64,000 nucleotides of DNA from the NCBI RefSeq assembly GCF_029871205.1, contig NZ_SSOJ01000144.1, forward strand, positions 38,292 to 102,291, given 5' to 3'. The position numbers and the translations under genes were made by a program. A model generated the notes under the pieces. It made no database searches. It had not been told where the DNA came from and was given only the letters and a program-made list of their open reading frames with translations. Positions 18,102 to 27,900 of the stretch are shown here, piece by piece. This DNA is from Pseudomonas sp. BN417. GTDB taxonomy: Bacteria; Pseudomonadota; Gammaproteobacteria; Pseudomonadales; Pseudomonadaceae. The first letter of the stretch is position 1. Each line of letters starts with the position of its first letter.

Positions 18102-19022
18102 ATGCTGCTCGCCAACGGACTGCGCAAGATCGATATCCAGGACCTCTTGGTCTTTCTCGAAATCTGCGAGCGCCAGCACCTGGGCGAAGTGGCGGAGGCG
18201 CTGAACCTCAGTGCCTCCAGTGTCAGCTACAGCCTGAAGAAACTGCGCGGCAGCTTCGCCGACGAGTTGTTCATCGCCACCCGCAGCGGCATGCAGCCCA
18301 CCCGCAAGGCGCTGGCCATGCGGCCCAACGCCAGGACCATGGTGGAGCTGATGAACGCCTGCTTCAGCGAGGCCAGCAGCTTCGACCCCAGCAACGCGCC
18401 ACGTACGTTCCGCCTCTGCGCGCCGGAGTATTTCGAGCTGCTGATCCTGCCGCCGCTGCTGCGCCGGCTGAGCGCGGCGGGTTATCCGATCAGCCTGGAG
18501 GTGCAGCGCCTGGGCCGGGAGATTCCTGCCGAGGCACTGCTACACGGCGACCTCGACCTGGCGCTGGGCTTCGGCCCGCACCAGCACCGCGCCCATCCCG
18601 GGCTGGTCAGCCTGGCGCTGCTCAAGGACGACCTGCTGTGCGTGCGTGCCGCCGGCAGTGCGGCGGTGGAGGACCTGGATGCCTTCTGCGCGCGGCGCCA
18701 GGTGTTCCCCACGCCCTGGGATTCGGAACGCAACATGATCGACGGCTGGCTGCAGCAACAGGGTCGCTCCCGGCAGATCGCCGCGCGCACCAACAACTAC
18801 CTGGCGGCCCTGCAGCTGATTCCCGCCAGCGAGCTGTTGCTGGTGCTGCCGGCGCGGGTGTACGACCTGCTGGGCAATGCGCACACCGCCACCAGCCCCT
18901 TGCCCAACCTGCCGAGCTTCTCCGTGGACATGCTCTGGGCGCAGCCCTTCGACCAGGACCCGGCGAACATCTGGCTACGCGAGCAGATCCTCAGCGTCTG
19001 CGCCGAGCAGTCACTTCTCTGA
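18102..19022 (+). CDS. LysR-family transcriptional regulator
   Basis: 306 aa. The N-terminal winged helix-turn-helix (IDIQDLLVFLEICERQHLGE, then ALNLSASSVSYSLKKLRGSF) is followed by an effector-binding domain (about 95-295). I start it at MLLANGLRKIDIQ because this places the helix-turn-helix at the usual distance; the upstream in-frame start at 18,042 would overlap the transporter stop. Its last 12 bp overlap the 3' end of the convergent TetR gene. Confidence 0.88.
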   Translation: MLLANGLRKIDIQDLLVFLEICERQHLGEVAEALNLSASSVSYSLKKLRGSFADELFIATRSGMQPTRKALAMRPNARTMVELMNACFSEASSFDPSNAPRTFRLCAPEYFELLILPPLLRRLSAAGYPISLEVQRLGREIPAEALLHGDLDLALGFGPHQHRAHPGLVSLALLKDDLLCVRAAGSAAVEDLDAFCARRQVFPTPWDSERNMIDGWLQQQGRSRQIAARTNNYLAALQLIPASELLLVLPARVYDLLGNAHTATSPLPNLPSFSVDMLWAQPFDQDPANIWLREQILSVCAEQSLL

Positions 19023-19586
19023 CAGGCGCTGGTCCAGTACCTGCGACAAAAACCCCCGGCTGGCGTCCAGTACCTCGGCTTGGGTTTCTTCGCGGGCGAG
19101 CATGCGCGCCACCACCAGGGCGCCCACGCACTGCGACAGCAGCGCCCAGGCCAGTTCAGCGTCGTCCAGGATCTCTGCCCAGGCCCGATGCAGTTGCAGC
19201 ATCCAGTGTTCGGCTTCCTCGCGCACCGAGAGATCGGCACGTGCGATTTCCGCGCCGAGCGCCGGGATGGCGCAGCCCGTGTCGGGGTTCTGCAGGTGGG
19301 CCATGCTGAGGTAACGCGCCAGGCAGCGTTCCAGCTTTTCGCGGCTGAAGCCGTCGCCTCGGGCGACATGGCCGATCAGGCTCTGCGACAGCTCGCGCTG
19401 GACGATGGCGGTGAAGAGGTCGTTCTTCGACGGGAAGTGGCTGTAGAAAGCGCCGCCGGTGAGGCCGATGGCCTTCATCAGACCGTCGACCCCGGTGCTG
19501 GAAAAGCCGCCGCGCTTGGCGATGGCGCCGCTGCTTTCCAGCAGCTTCTGCCGGGTTTCTTCCTTGTGAGTGGCTGAGTAACGCAC
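19011..19586 (-). CDS. TetR-family transcriptional regulator
   Basis: 191 aa. The N-terminal helix-turn-helix (about 10-55; STGVDGLMKAIGLTGGAFYS followed by HFPSKNDLF) is typical of TetR repressors; the C-terminal ligand domain is variable. It is divergent from the SDR-like gene across about 90 bp that contains an imperfect dyad and probably represses that gene and the isomerase gene after it. The 3' end overlaps the LysR gene by 12 bp in antisense. Confidence 0.9.
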   Translation of the reverse strand: MRYSATHKEETRQKLLESSGAIAKRGGFSSTGVDGLMKAIGLTGGAFYSHFPSKNDLFTAIVQRELSQSLIGHVARGDGFSREKLERCLARYLSMAHLQNPDTGCAIPALGAEIARADLSVREEAEHWMLQLHRAWAEILDDAELAWALLSQCVGALVVARMLAREETQAEVLDASRGFLSQVLDQRLSEK

Positions 19587-19644
19587 GACGACCTCCGCGA
19601 GAACTGGCTTGACGCGTTGGCGAGCTTAGCATAACGTCCGTTCA

Positions 19645-19661
19645 ACTAACGACCGTTTAGT
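19645..19661. promoter_or_regulatory. Candidate TetR operator
   Basis: ACTAA-CGACCGT-TTAGT is a dyad with 5-bp perfect arms located 15 bp upstream of the SDR-like start codon and 59 bp from the TetR start. A related half-site TAACGTCCGTT lies just upstream. Confidence 0.5.
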
Positions 19662-19675
19662 AAAGGGTGAACAAC

Positions 19676-20416
19676 ATGGCAAGCGAAGCGAAGAACAATA
19701 AAGTCGTGCTGGTTGTGGGTGCCGGCGACGCCACGGGCGGCGCCATCGCCCGGCGATTCGCCCGCGAGGGTTATGTGGCCTGCGTGACCCGGCGTCACGC
19801 CGATAAGCTGCAACCCCTGGTGGACTCCATCCGTGCCGAGGGCTTCGAGGCCCATGGGTTCGCCTCGGATGCGCGCAAGGAGGACGATGTGGCCGAGTTG
19901 GTGGAAACCATCGAACGGGATATCGGCCCCATCGAGGCCTTCGTCTTCAACATCGGCGCCAACGTGCCCTGCAGCATCCTCGAAGAGACGGCGCGCAAGT
20001 ACTTCAAGATCTGGGAGATGGCCTGCTTCTCCGGCTTTCTCACCAGCCAGGCGGTGGCCAGGCGCATGGTCACCCGCGAGCGCGGAACCATTCTCTTCAC
20101 CGGTGCCACCGCCGGCCTGCGTGGCGCCGCCGGCTTCGCCGCCTTCGCCGGGGCCAAGCACGGCATCCGCGCCCTGGCGCAGAGCATGGCGCGCGAGCTG
20201 GGCCCGCGGAACATCCACGTCGCCCACGTGGTGGTGGATGGCGCCATCGACACCGACTTCATCCGCGAAAGCTTCCCGGAGCGCTATGCGCTGAAGGACC
20301 AGGACGGCATCCTCGCCCCCGAACACATCGCCGAGAATTACTGGTACCTGCACAGCCAGCCGCGCGACGCCTGGACCTTCGAGCTGGACCTCCGTCCCTG
20401 GATGGAACGCTGGTAA
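19676..20416 (+). CDS. Short-chain dehydrogenase-like protein with a substituted catalytic Tyr
   Basis: 246 aa with a Rossmann fold. The N-terminal nucleotide-binding loop is VVLVVGAGDATGGAIARRFA and the NxGA-like motif appears as NIGANVPCSI. The usual catalytic YxxxK is FAGAK in AGFAAFAGAKHGIRALAQSM, and the preceding Ser position reads TGATAG. Loss of the Tyr hydroxyl argues against ordinary reductase chemistry. AAAGGG is 8 bp before the ATG. The likely operon partner is the isomerase-like gene 60 bp downstream, under the TetR regulator. Confidence 0.8.
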   Translation: MASEAKNNKVVLVVGAGDATGGAIARRFAREGYVACVTRRHADKLQPLVDSIRAEGFEAHGFASDARKEDDVAELVETIERDIGPIEAFVFNIGANVPCSILEETARKYFKIWEMACFSGFLTSQAVARRMVTRERGTILFTGATAGLRGAAGFAAFAGAKHGIRALAQSMARELGPRNIHVAHVVVDGAIDTDFIRESFPERYALKDQDGILAPEHIAENYWYLHSQPRDAWTFELDLRPWMERW

Positions 20417-20476
20417 TCGTGCCCCGGCCGGCCGCGCGACGCCGCAAAACCTCGTTGACAGAGAAGAGCAAAAGAC

Positions 20477-21067
20477 ATGACCAAGACCGTCGAATTTTTC
20501 TTCGATTTCGGCAGCCCCAGCACCTACCTGGCCTGGACCCAGTTGCCCGCCCTCTGCGCCAAGGCTGGCGCACAGTTGCAGTACCGCCCCATGCTGCTGG
20601 GCGGCGTGTTCCAGGCCACTGGCAACGCCTCGCCCATCGAGATTCCCGCCAAGGGCCGCTACACCATGATCGACTTCCAGCGATTCGCCCGGCGCTATGG
20701 CGTCCCGCTCGAGTTCAATCCCTACTTCCCGATCAACACCTTGCTGCTGATGCGTGGCGCCATCGGCATCCAGATGCGCCAACCGGAACGCTTCGAGACC
20801 TACCTGGCGGCCGTGTTCAAGGCGTTCTGGCAGGACAAGCGCAACCTCGGCGACCCGGCCGTGCTGGCCGCCACCCTGGATGCCGCCGGCTTCGACCCAC
20901 AGGCGACGCTCGCCCTGACGAGCGACCAGGAGGTGAAGGACGCCCTCAAGGCGGCCACGGCGGAAGCGGTGAAGCGCGGAGCGTTTGGCGCCCCCACCTT
21001 CTTCGTCGGCAACGAGATGTTCTTCGGCCAGGACCGGCTGGATTTCGTGGCGGAGGCGCTGGCCTAG
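20477..21067 (+). CDS. 2-hydroxychromene-2-carboxylate isomerase / DsbA-like thioredoxin-fold protein
   Basis: 196 aa. The start VEFFFDFGSPSTYLAW carries the conserved Ser-Pro motif (S13) of the kappa-class GST / HCCA isomerase family, and GAFGAPTFFVGNEMFFGQDR near the C-terminus is the family's other signature. Members isomerise hydroxychromene carboxylates with glutathione in naphthalene-type degradation, but many homologues have unknown substrates. It is co-directional with the SDR-like gene and ends before a bidirectional terminator. Confidence 0.85.
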   Translation: MTKTVEFFFDFGSPSTYLAWTQLPALCAKAGAQLQYRPMLLGGVFQATGNASPIEIPAKGRYTMIDFQRFARRYGVPLEFNPYFPINTLLLMRGAIGIQMRQPERFETYLAAVFKAFWQDKRNLGDPAVLAATLDAAGFDPQATLALTSDQEVKDALKAATAEAVKRGAFGAPTFFVGNEMFFGQDRLDFVAEALA

Positions 21068-21140
21068 GTCACCGCGGCCAGCTTCGGTGGGAGAGGGGAG
21101 ATATCGGCACGGCCCGGCTTTCGCTGCTTTCCTCCAGGCA

Positions 21141-21170
21141 AAAAAAGACCCGCCGAAGCGGGTCTTTTTT
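21141..21170. terminator. Bidirectional intrinsic terminator
   Basis: AAAAAAGACCCGC-CGAA-GCGGGTCTTTTTT is a perfect 13-bp stem with A/T tails on both sides, between the convergent isomerase-like gene and gabT. Confidence 0.92.
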
Positions 21171-21184
21171 CAGTTCCTGACGGA

Positions 21185-22459
21185 TCAGGCCAGTTCGTCG
21201 AAGCACTCGGCGACAATGGCGATGCCCTTGTCCAGTTGTGCGTCGGGAATGGTGACCGGCATCAGGAAGCGGATGACGTTGTAGTAGGTACCGCAGGAGA
21301 GCAGGATCAGGCCCTTCTCGCGTGCCTTGGCAACGATCTTGCCAACCAGCTCGGCAGCCGGCTTGCTTTCGTCACCGCCTTCGAACAGCTCGATGGCGAC
21401 CATCGAACCCAGGCCACGGACGTCGCCGATGACCTTGTGCTTGGCCTGGATTTCACGCAGGCCGGCCTTCAGGCGCTCGCCTACGGCCTGGCTGCGCTCC
21501 AGCAGTTTCTCTTCGTCGAACACCTTCAGCACGGCCAGGGCCGCGGCGCAGGCGATCGGGCTGCCGGCATAGGTGCCGCCCAGGCCGCCGGGAGCGATGC
21601 TGTCCATGACTTCGGCCTTGCCGACCACGCCGGAGATCGGGAAACCGCCGCCAACGGACTTGGCGAAGGTGGTCAGGTCAGGCACCGCGCCCAGTTGCTC
21701 GGTGGCGAAGAAGGTGCCAGTACGGCCAGCGCCGGTCTGTACTTCGTCGGCGATCAGCAGGATGCCGTGCTGGTCGCACAGGGCGCGCAGACGCTGCATG
21801 AAAGCCTTCGAGTTGACGTAGAAGCCACCTTCGCCCTGAACCGGCTCGATGATGATGGCGGCGATGTCCTGGGGCTGGGCATCGTTCTTGAAGATGCGCT
21901 CGATGCTGGCGATGGACTCGTCTTCGCTGATGCCGTGCAGTTCGCACGGAGCCAGGGCGCGGAACACGCCACCGGGCATCAGGCCCATGCCGGCGGAGTA
22001 CGGAACCACCTTGCCGGTCAGGGACAGGGTCATCATGGTGCGGCCGTGGTAGGCGCCGGTGAAGGCGATCACGCCGGCGCGGCCGGTGGCGGCACGGGCG
22101 ATCTTCACAGCGTTCTCGACGGCTTCGGAGCCGGAGGTCACCAGCAGGGTCTTCTTGGCGAAGTCACCCGGTACGCGCTTGGCGATCTCTTCGCAGAGTT
22201 CGATGTAAGGCTCGTACGCCAGCACCTGGAAGCAGGTGTGGGTCAGCTTGGTCAGCTGCTCCTGGACGGCCTCGATCACTTTCGGGTGCAGGTGGCCGGT
22301 GTTCAGTACGGCGATGCCGCCGGCGAAGTCGATGTACTCGCGGCCGTCGACGTCCCACACGGTGGCGTTCTCGGCGCGCTCGGCGACGATCGGGTGGATC
22401 TGGCTGACACCGCGGGCAACGGCAGCGGCACGGCGTTTCAGCAGGGATTCGTTTTTGCT
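21185..22459 (-). CDS. gabT: 4-aminobutyrate (GABA) transaminase
   Basis: PLP enzyme converting GABA and 2-oxoglutarate to succinate semialdehyde and glutamate. The 424-aa sequence is very close to what I recall for P. aeruginosa GabT; the PLP-binding Lys is K268 in TTFAKSVGGGFP, with D239 in LLIADEVQTGAGRTG. GAGGA precedes the ATG of MSKNESLLK; an upstream in-frame start would add 14 residues. It follows gabD after about 170 bp in the same direction, so GABA catabolism runs GabT then GabD. Confidence 0.95.
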   Translation of the reverse strand, partial: SKNESLLKRRAAAVARGVSQIHPIVAERAENATVWDVDGREYIDFAGGIAVLNTGHLHPKVIEAVQEQLTKLTHTCFQVLAYEPYIELCEEIAKRVPGDFAKKTLLVTSGSEAVENAVKIARAATGRAGVIAFTGAYHGRTMMTLSLTGKVVPYSAGMGLMPGGVFRALAPCELHGISEDESIASIERIFKNDAQPQDIAAIIIEPVQGEGGFYVNSKAFMQRLRALCDQHGILLIADEVQTGAGRTGTFFATEQLGAVPDLTTFAKSVGGGFPISGVVGKAEVMDSIAPGGLGGTYAGSPIACAAALAVLKVFDEEKLLERSQAVGERLKAGLREIQAKHKVIGDVRGLGSMVAIELFEGGDESKPAAELVGKIVAKAREKGLILLSCGTYYNVIRFLMPVTIPDAQLDKGIAIVAECFDELA

Positions 22460-22631
22460 CATAAGTTCCTCACGGCCGCTCATCGGGCGGCGCAGCTTCA
22501 AGGATGAATGCCCCCGGTAGGGGCCAGCGCAGCATTCGATGATCGACTGCGCGGGCTTGCCGGAGGCTCGTTTGCGTTAAGGGTGGAACTGGGGCGCCGC
22601 GCGCTCTTTCGCGCCTTGCCCCGTCTTTGGA

Positions 22632-24083
22632 TCAGATACCGCCGAGGCAGAGATACTTGATCTCCAGGTAGTCCTCGATACCGTATTTGGAACCTTCGCG
22701 GCCCAGGCCCGAGGCCTTCACGCCGCCGAAGGGCGCCACTTCGTTGGAGATCAGGCCGGTGTTGATGCCCACCATGCCGTACTCCAGGGCCTCGGCCACG
22801 CGGAACACGCGGCCCAGGTCACGGGCGTAGAAATAGGAAGCCAGGCCGAACTCGGTGTCGTTGGCCATTGCGATCACGTCGGCCTCGTCCTTGAAGCGGA
22901 ACAGCGGGGCCAGCGGACCGAAGGTCTCTTCCTTGGCCACGGCGGCGTTCTTCGGCACGTCGACCAGGATGGTCGGCTCGAAGAAGGTGCCACCCAGGGC
23001 GTGCGGCTTGCCACCGGCGAGCAGCTTGGCGCCCTTGGAAACCGCGTCGGCGATGTGCTCCTGGACCTTGGCCACGGCCTTCTCGTCGATCAGCGGGCCG
23101 GTGGTGATACCGTCTTCCAGGCCGTTGCCGATGTTTAGTTTGGCCACGGCGGCCTTCAGCTTCTCGGCGAAGGCCTCATAGATGCCGTCCTGCACGTACA
23201 GGCGGTTGGCGCAGACGCAGGTCTGGCCGTTGTTGCGGTACTTGGAGATCAGCGCGCCTTCGACGGCGGCGTCCAGGTCGGCGTCATCGAAGACGATGAA
23301 GGGTGCGTTGCCGCCCAGCTCCAGGGACACCTTCTTGATGTCCTTGGCGCATTCGGCCATCAGCTGGCGACCGATCTCGGTCGAACCGGTGAAGGACAGC
23401 TTGCGCACGACCGGGTTGCTGGTCAGCTCGCCGCCGACTTCGCCGGCGCTGCCGGTGACCACGCTGAGCACGCCTTTCGGGATGCCGGCGCGCTCGGCCA
23501 GCTCGACCAGGGCCAGGGCGGAGTACGGGGTCTGGGAAGCGGGCTTGATCACCATGGTGCAGCCGGCGGCCAGGGCCGGGCCGGCCTTGCGGGTGATCAT
23601 CGCGGCGGGGAAGTTCCACGGGGTGATGGCGGCGGTCACGCCGATCGGCTGCTTGATCACGATCAGGCGCTTGTCGGGCTGGTGGCCGGGGATCACGTCA
23701 CCGTAAACGCGCTTGGCTTCTTCGGCGAACCACTCGATGAAGGAGGCAGCGTAGGCGATCTCGCCCTTGGCTTCGGCCAGCGGCTTGCCCTGCTCGATGG
23801 TCATCAGGCGGCCCAGATCGTCCTGGTTTTCCATCAGCAGTTCGAACCAGCGACGCATCTTGTTGGCGCGTTCCTTGGCGGTCAGCGCACGCCAGGCCGG
23901 CAGAGCACGCTCGGCAGCCTCGATGGCGCGGCGGGTCTCGGCGGTGCCCATCTTCGGCACGGTGCCGATGATTTCGCCAGTGGCCGGGTTGTTGACCTTG
24001 ATGGTCTGGCCACTGTCGGCGTCCAGCCAGGTGCCGTCGATGTAGGCTTGCTGGCGGAACAGCTTGGCGTCTTTCAATTGCAT
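22632..24083 (-). CDS. gabD: Succinate-semialdehyde dehydrogenase, NADP-dependent type
   Basis: 483 aa. Oxidises succinate semialdehyde to succinate, the second step of GABA use. Catalytic residues are in place: N157 (PWNFPAAM), E255 (LELGGNAPF) and C289 (NNGQTCVCANR). AAGGAG lies 8 bp before the ATG of MQLKDAKLFRQQ; the longer in-frame extension upstream is not protein-like. It is the first gene of the gabD-gabT pair. Confidence 0.95.
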   Translation of the reverse strand: MQLKDAKLFRQQAYIDGTWLDADSGQTIKVNNPATGEIIGTVPKMGTAETRRAIEAAERALPAWRALTAKERANKMRRWFELLMENQDDLGRLMTIEQGKPLAEAKGEIAYAASFIEWFAEEAKRVYGDVIPGHQPDKRLIVIKQPIGVTAAITPWNFPAAMITRKAGPALAAGCTMVIKPASQTPYSALALVELAERAGIPKGVLSVVTGSAGEVGGELTSNPVVRKLSFTGSTEIGRQLMAECAKDIKKVSLELGGNAPFIVFDDADLDAAVEGALISKYRNNGQTCVCANRLYVQDGIYEAFAEKLKAAVAKLNIGNGLEDGITTGPLIDEKAVAKVQEHIADAVSKGAKLLAGGKPHALGGTFFEPTILVDVPKNAAVAKEETFGPLAPLFRFKDEADVIAMANDTEFGLASYFYARDLGRVFRVAEALEYGMVGINTGLISNEVAPFGGVKASGLGREGSKYGIEDYLEIKYLCLGGI

Positions 24084-24403
24084 CTCGGTCTCCTTCACAC
24101 CGGCACTACAGGGGCGCCGGGGCAGGTTGTGGTTCTTCGGTCGATGGTGATCGGCCGGGACGGAGTCGATTGGAACGGCCCAGCTCATGGAGGGGCAAGG
24201 GGGCGTTTGAAATCTCAAACGAATCCTAGGGCGCGGGGAAGTGAAGGGCAATAGGCCGTTCGATAAAATCAACAAAAAGTCGGTGCAGTTTGTCGAAATC
24301 CTGATCAAAGATGACCAGAAGCCGCACTATCGTTCAACATTGCGAACAAGGGTTTGCCGCATGGACGCAGGGGCCCGACATGGGTATCATGGCGCCCCCA
24401 TAC
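24084..24403. other. Intergenic region between gabD and tRNA-Arg
   Basis: Contains the leader and promoter region of gabD (leftward) and that of the tRNA (rightward). No protein-coding signal is visible. A plausible tRNA -10 element, TATCAT at 24,385-24,390, is followed by a GC-rich discriminator, as is common for stable-RNA promoters. Confidence 0.5.
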
Positions 24404-24480
24404 GCATCCGTAGCTCAGCTGGATAGAGTACTGCCCTCCGAAGGCAGGGGTCGTGGGTTCGAATCCCGCCGGATGCGCCA
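24404..24480 (+). tRNA. tRNA-Arg (anticodon CCG), integration site of the island
   Basis: A 77-nt cloverleaf with encoded CCA. The acceptor arms are GCATCCG/CGGATGC, the D arm is GCTCAGCTGGATAGAGT, and the anticodon stem CTGCC/GGCAG encloses loop CTCCGAA (anticodon CCG). The T arm is GTGGG-TTCGAAT-CCCGC. Its 3' 48 bp (24,433-24,480) are duplicated exactly at 55,091-55,138. Confidence 0.97.
24433..24480 (+). repeat. att repeat inside the tRNA-Arg gene (left island boundary)
   Basis: The 48-bp segment from GCCCTCCGAAGG to GGATGCGCCA, covering the anticodon arm to the CCA end, is identical to 55,091-55,138. The flanks differ on both sides of the two copies. Confidence 0.95.
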
Positions 24481-24514
24481 TATGAAACAAGGACTTAGCG
24501 GAATCCTGATAGCG

Positions 24515-24533
24515 CCGTACGAAAACAGTACGG
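24515..24533. repeat. Inverted repeat near the left att: possible integrase or excisionase arm site
   Basis: CCGTAC-GAAAACA-GTACGG lies 34 bp inside the left att. A near-identical motif, CCGTACGGAAACCATACGG, lies between the integrase gene and the right att (54,975-54,993). Confidence 0.5.
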
Positions 24534-24567
24534 AATCTCGCTTTCAGAATCGGAGCTAACCCTTTGG

Positions 24568-24601
24568 AAAAGCCGGCCTACGTAGTAGGCCGGCTTTTTT
24601 T
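24568..24601. terminator. Intrinsic terminator downstream of tRNA-Arg
   Basis: AAAAGCCGGCCTA-CGTAG-TAGGCCGGCTTTTTT is a 12- to 13-bp GC-rich stem followed by a T run. It lies on the island side and would end the tRNA transcript. Confidence 0.9.
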
Positions 24602-24952
24602 ATTCTGAAACCATCGCATGCCTTTGGTTACCCCTTTCGAGCACGACGACTAGCCCCACAAACAGCCCTTGTACCGCCGCTCAACCTAGAGCGCCTCTCG
24701 CAGACCCAGTCATTTGCTTGCCGTCTCGGTTCGATGCTGAAGAGCGTTCCGGTTCTCGACCATAGTTGGTCACCCGGTTTGCTACACCCCACTAACCGCC
24801 CGCAGAATCGGTCCGATATAGGCTACCCAGCGGAACGGTCAGGAGCGCTGAGAGTCGCCGGCCGCGGCGCAGCGCCAAGCCTGCAACCGTACGAACTTGG
24901 GTGACGCATGTTGATCAGTGGGCTCAATTACCATGGGCGTGGCCGAGCGCGG
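24602..24952. other. Non-coding left flank of the island
   Basis: No credible ORF, repeat or RNA structure is seen. It separates the tRNA terminator from the convergent end of the GHKL-ATPase gene. Confidence 0.5.
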
Positions 24953-27900
24953 CTACTCTTCGCGCTCTTCCGCGTCCAGACATGCCTTGGCATCGACCAG
25001 ATGCATCTGCGTGAAATAAAGAGTCGTCACGTCACCGCCCAAGGCTATCTTGATCTCATTGCATACAGCCGCACCTACGATGTCACCCATTGAGTTTCGC
25101 TGTGCGTTTGCGTATTGGTACGCGGCTGCGTGATTTGGGCAAAGTGCAACGTAGGCCTCACGGTAGCGCTTGGGTGAGTCGGCCACTAGTTCTACCGCCT
25201 CGAAGTAGTACTCCCCCGTGGGCAACTTGAAGGGCAGCTCACCCTTGCAGGCTTGGCAAATCATCTGCCCATTAGAGTTGGTGTACTGGTCTGCGAGATA
25301 GGCCTTCGCCGCGGCCTTGGCCGCCGGAGCCGCCAACTGCACCGAGCGCTGCCGCTGCACAGAAGTTTTCTCTGGAGTCTTTCTGGCTTCATCCCCGACA
25401 CGCTTCTGGCGAAATTCAGAATTACGAACTGAGCGCTCTGGCAGTTCAACTGGCTCCGGACTACCCTTTGCCACCAAGTCCAGAATGCGCTTTTGCTCTT
25501 CGGTCGGAAGCTTGGCGAAGGCTTGCGCTCGCTGCAGTTCCTCCTCGGACTTGAACCCGAGCTCAGCTCGGTGCGTAGAGCGACTGGCATTGTCAGCAGC
25601 TCGCCTCCTGTCATCGGCCCCGAACCCAATGGCGTCCAGCCATCTGAATCCGGCATCGACTGCAAAGCCTTTGGGCAAACGAGCAGCCGTTGCGGCACTT
25701 GGTGTGACGAATGAACCGTCGGTCTGAGGGATCCATGCAAAAACCTTGAGCATGAATACAAGCTGCGAGTCTGAATAGCGGGGGCCACCTCTCTCAGTGA
25801 CCTGATAGCACGCCTTGAGAATGGACGGCCGCACACTCTCGCTCCGACACAATGCCTGCCACACCAAGAGTGCAGCGTCTAGCCTCTCCGAGTCCAGTAA
25901 CAGTAAGGCCTCCGGCGTCAGGGCGAAGTCACGGTCAATGCCGTTGCCGAAGCGAGCGCCTGGTGCTTGCGAGAGGTAACTCCAATAAGGGTTCCTCACA
26001 CAACTGGCCATCGTGTAAAGCTTGTCAAACTCCTTCTGGCAGCCAACTTGCGCGGCAAAGCGTGAAATGCTTTCTGCGGGGATCCCACAAGACAGGTACC
26101 ACCGGTCCAGCGGCCAGCGCTGTTGCTTCTGGTCGACGGTCAACTCGTACAACAGCTGGAGCCCTGATTGCACGAATGGGGTATCCAGATAGACCTGACT
26201 TGCCGTCGCCCACTGCGCGGACAATGATGCGATCTTGAAGATGCGGGCCTCCGCAAAGACGGCCTTTTGGAGCGGATATTTCTCCAAGTAGGCAATCATC
26301 CTCTTGAGGTCATCAAGGTAAACTTTATCGCTCGGAGGTGAGGCACTGTCCTTATACCGAGAACTTAACAGCCACATCTCGTCGTGCTCATTAGGCTCGC
26401 GAACGCCAAGCTGCTCCAAGAAACGCCTTGCGTCTTGCTGTTGTGTCTTCTTGGTACCAGCCGTAAAAATACGGTCGTCCACACGGAGAAACCGAGTTGT
26501 TTCGCTGACCGGTCCTGTCTGGAAACAGGACTTCCGGCCAGTGCTCCACTTACCGGTCGTGAGCTTGATGAAGTAGACGTCTTGCAAATGGCCATAGTTG
26601 TCTTGGTCTTCGCAGTGCTTCTTGAGCAATGCATACAGCGCTTGAAGCCATTCAAACGACTTTTCTTCGAGCCAGTCGAGTACGCTCTCACTCAACTCGT
26701 CCCAACCGTCACCCTCTCGGAGCCTAGACTCGAAAAAATTCTTGAGATCTTCCGCGTCCCAGTTCGGTATGCCTAGGCTTGTCAGAAACCTGTCCGGATT
26801 GCTGTTCCTCTGCGTAGCATTTATTGCCCAATCTGGTTCGTCAGTACGCCCGGTCAAAAACGCCAGATCCTCCGCTGTCAGGAGCGCCTTCAGCGGCGCA
26901 CGCCCCTGACATAAGCGTGCCGCCGGAGCAAAGCTTCCCCCATATGTTGGCACCAATGGCGCCTTGCGCATCTCCTGAATGACCGCCTTACGTATGACCT
27001 GGTAGCGCTCCGGAAGGGCGTCATCGTTGTTTGGGAGCACCCCGAGGAACTCGCCCGTCAAGAGCCCAAGCTCCTTGACCTTGTGAAGGGCCTTCGCGGC
27101 AACGACCGCCAGTTGATCGAAGAGTGGAAGGTTCTCCGGAGAGTTTTTGATACTGGCTCGACTCAGTTCGGGGACAAATGGCCCGTGCAAGTGAAATCGC
27201 AGTCCGGATGTCTCTTTTTCAGCAGGGAAAAATACCGATACCTTGCCCTTGATCGCGGGGATGACTTTAGCTTGCTCAGCAAGTGGCTTGCTCCTATCAA
27301 AGGACTTTGTATCGCTGGTCAATGCGAGTTCGAATGCAACTGCTACCTTCTGGCGCTCAACCCCTTCCGCAGGTGCAGAGAAGCGAGTCAGATCCTCCAC
27401 TGGAGCGCTGAAACGCAGCCAGTGCGAATTGAGAACTTCCTTGCCATCGACAAGCTTGATCACCTCGACATGCGTTTCCGAGTGCTCCTCCCGGAGCACC
27501 GCGCCGTCTTGAGCTCCGACCTTCCACTTGATGTAGCGAAGGTTATTGAGGAACAGAAGAGTCGTCTCAGAGAGTTGCTCCAGACCTGCCCTGACCTCGG
27601 CGTATGCGGACTTGGCGTCCTTCTTGAGGTTGTTGAACGGAAACTCGAAACGTGTCCGCTCCCCCAGATCCGGCCTGGAAGGAACTTCCTGAGGGAGAAC
27701 CAGCTTCAAAATCTTGAAGCTGTAATCCTTCGAGTAGACGACAGGCGTGTCGGTGTACACAAAAACCGACTTAAAACCGACCCCAAACTTGCCAATCTTG
27801 TCAGGATTGTCCTTCTTGCTGCTATTGAAAATGCCAGTGATGCCGCGAATGTCTCGTTCGTTGAAGTGCCGAGTTCCGTTGTGTTCAAACACACAGGAAT

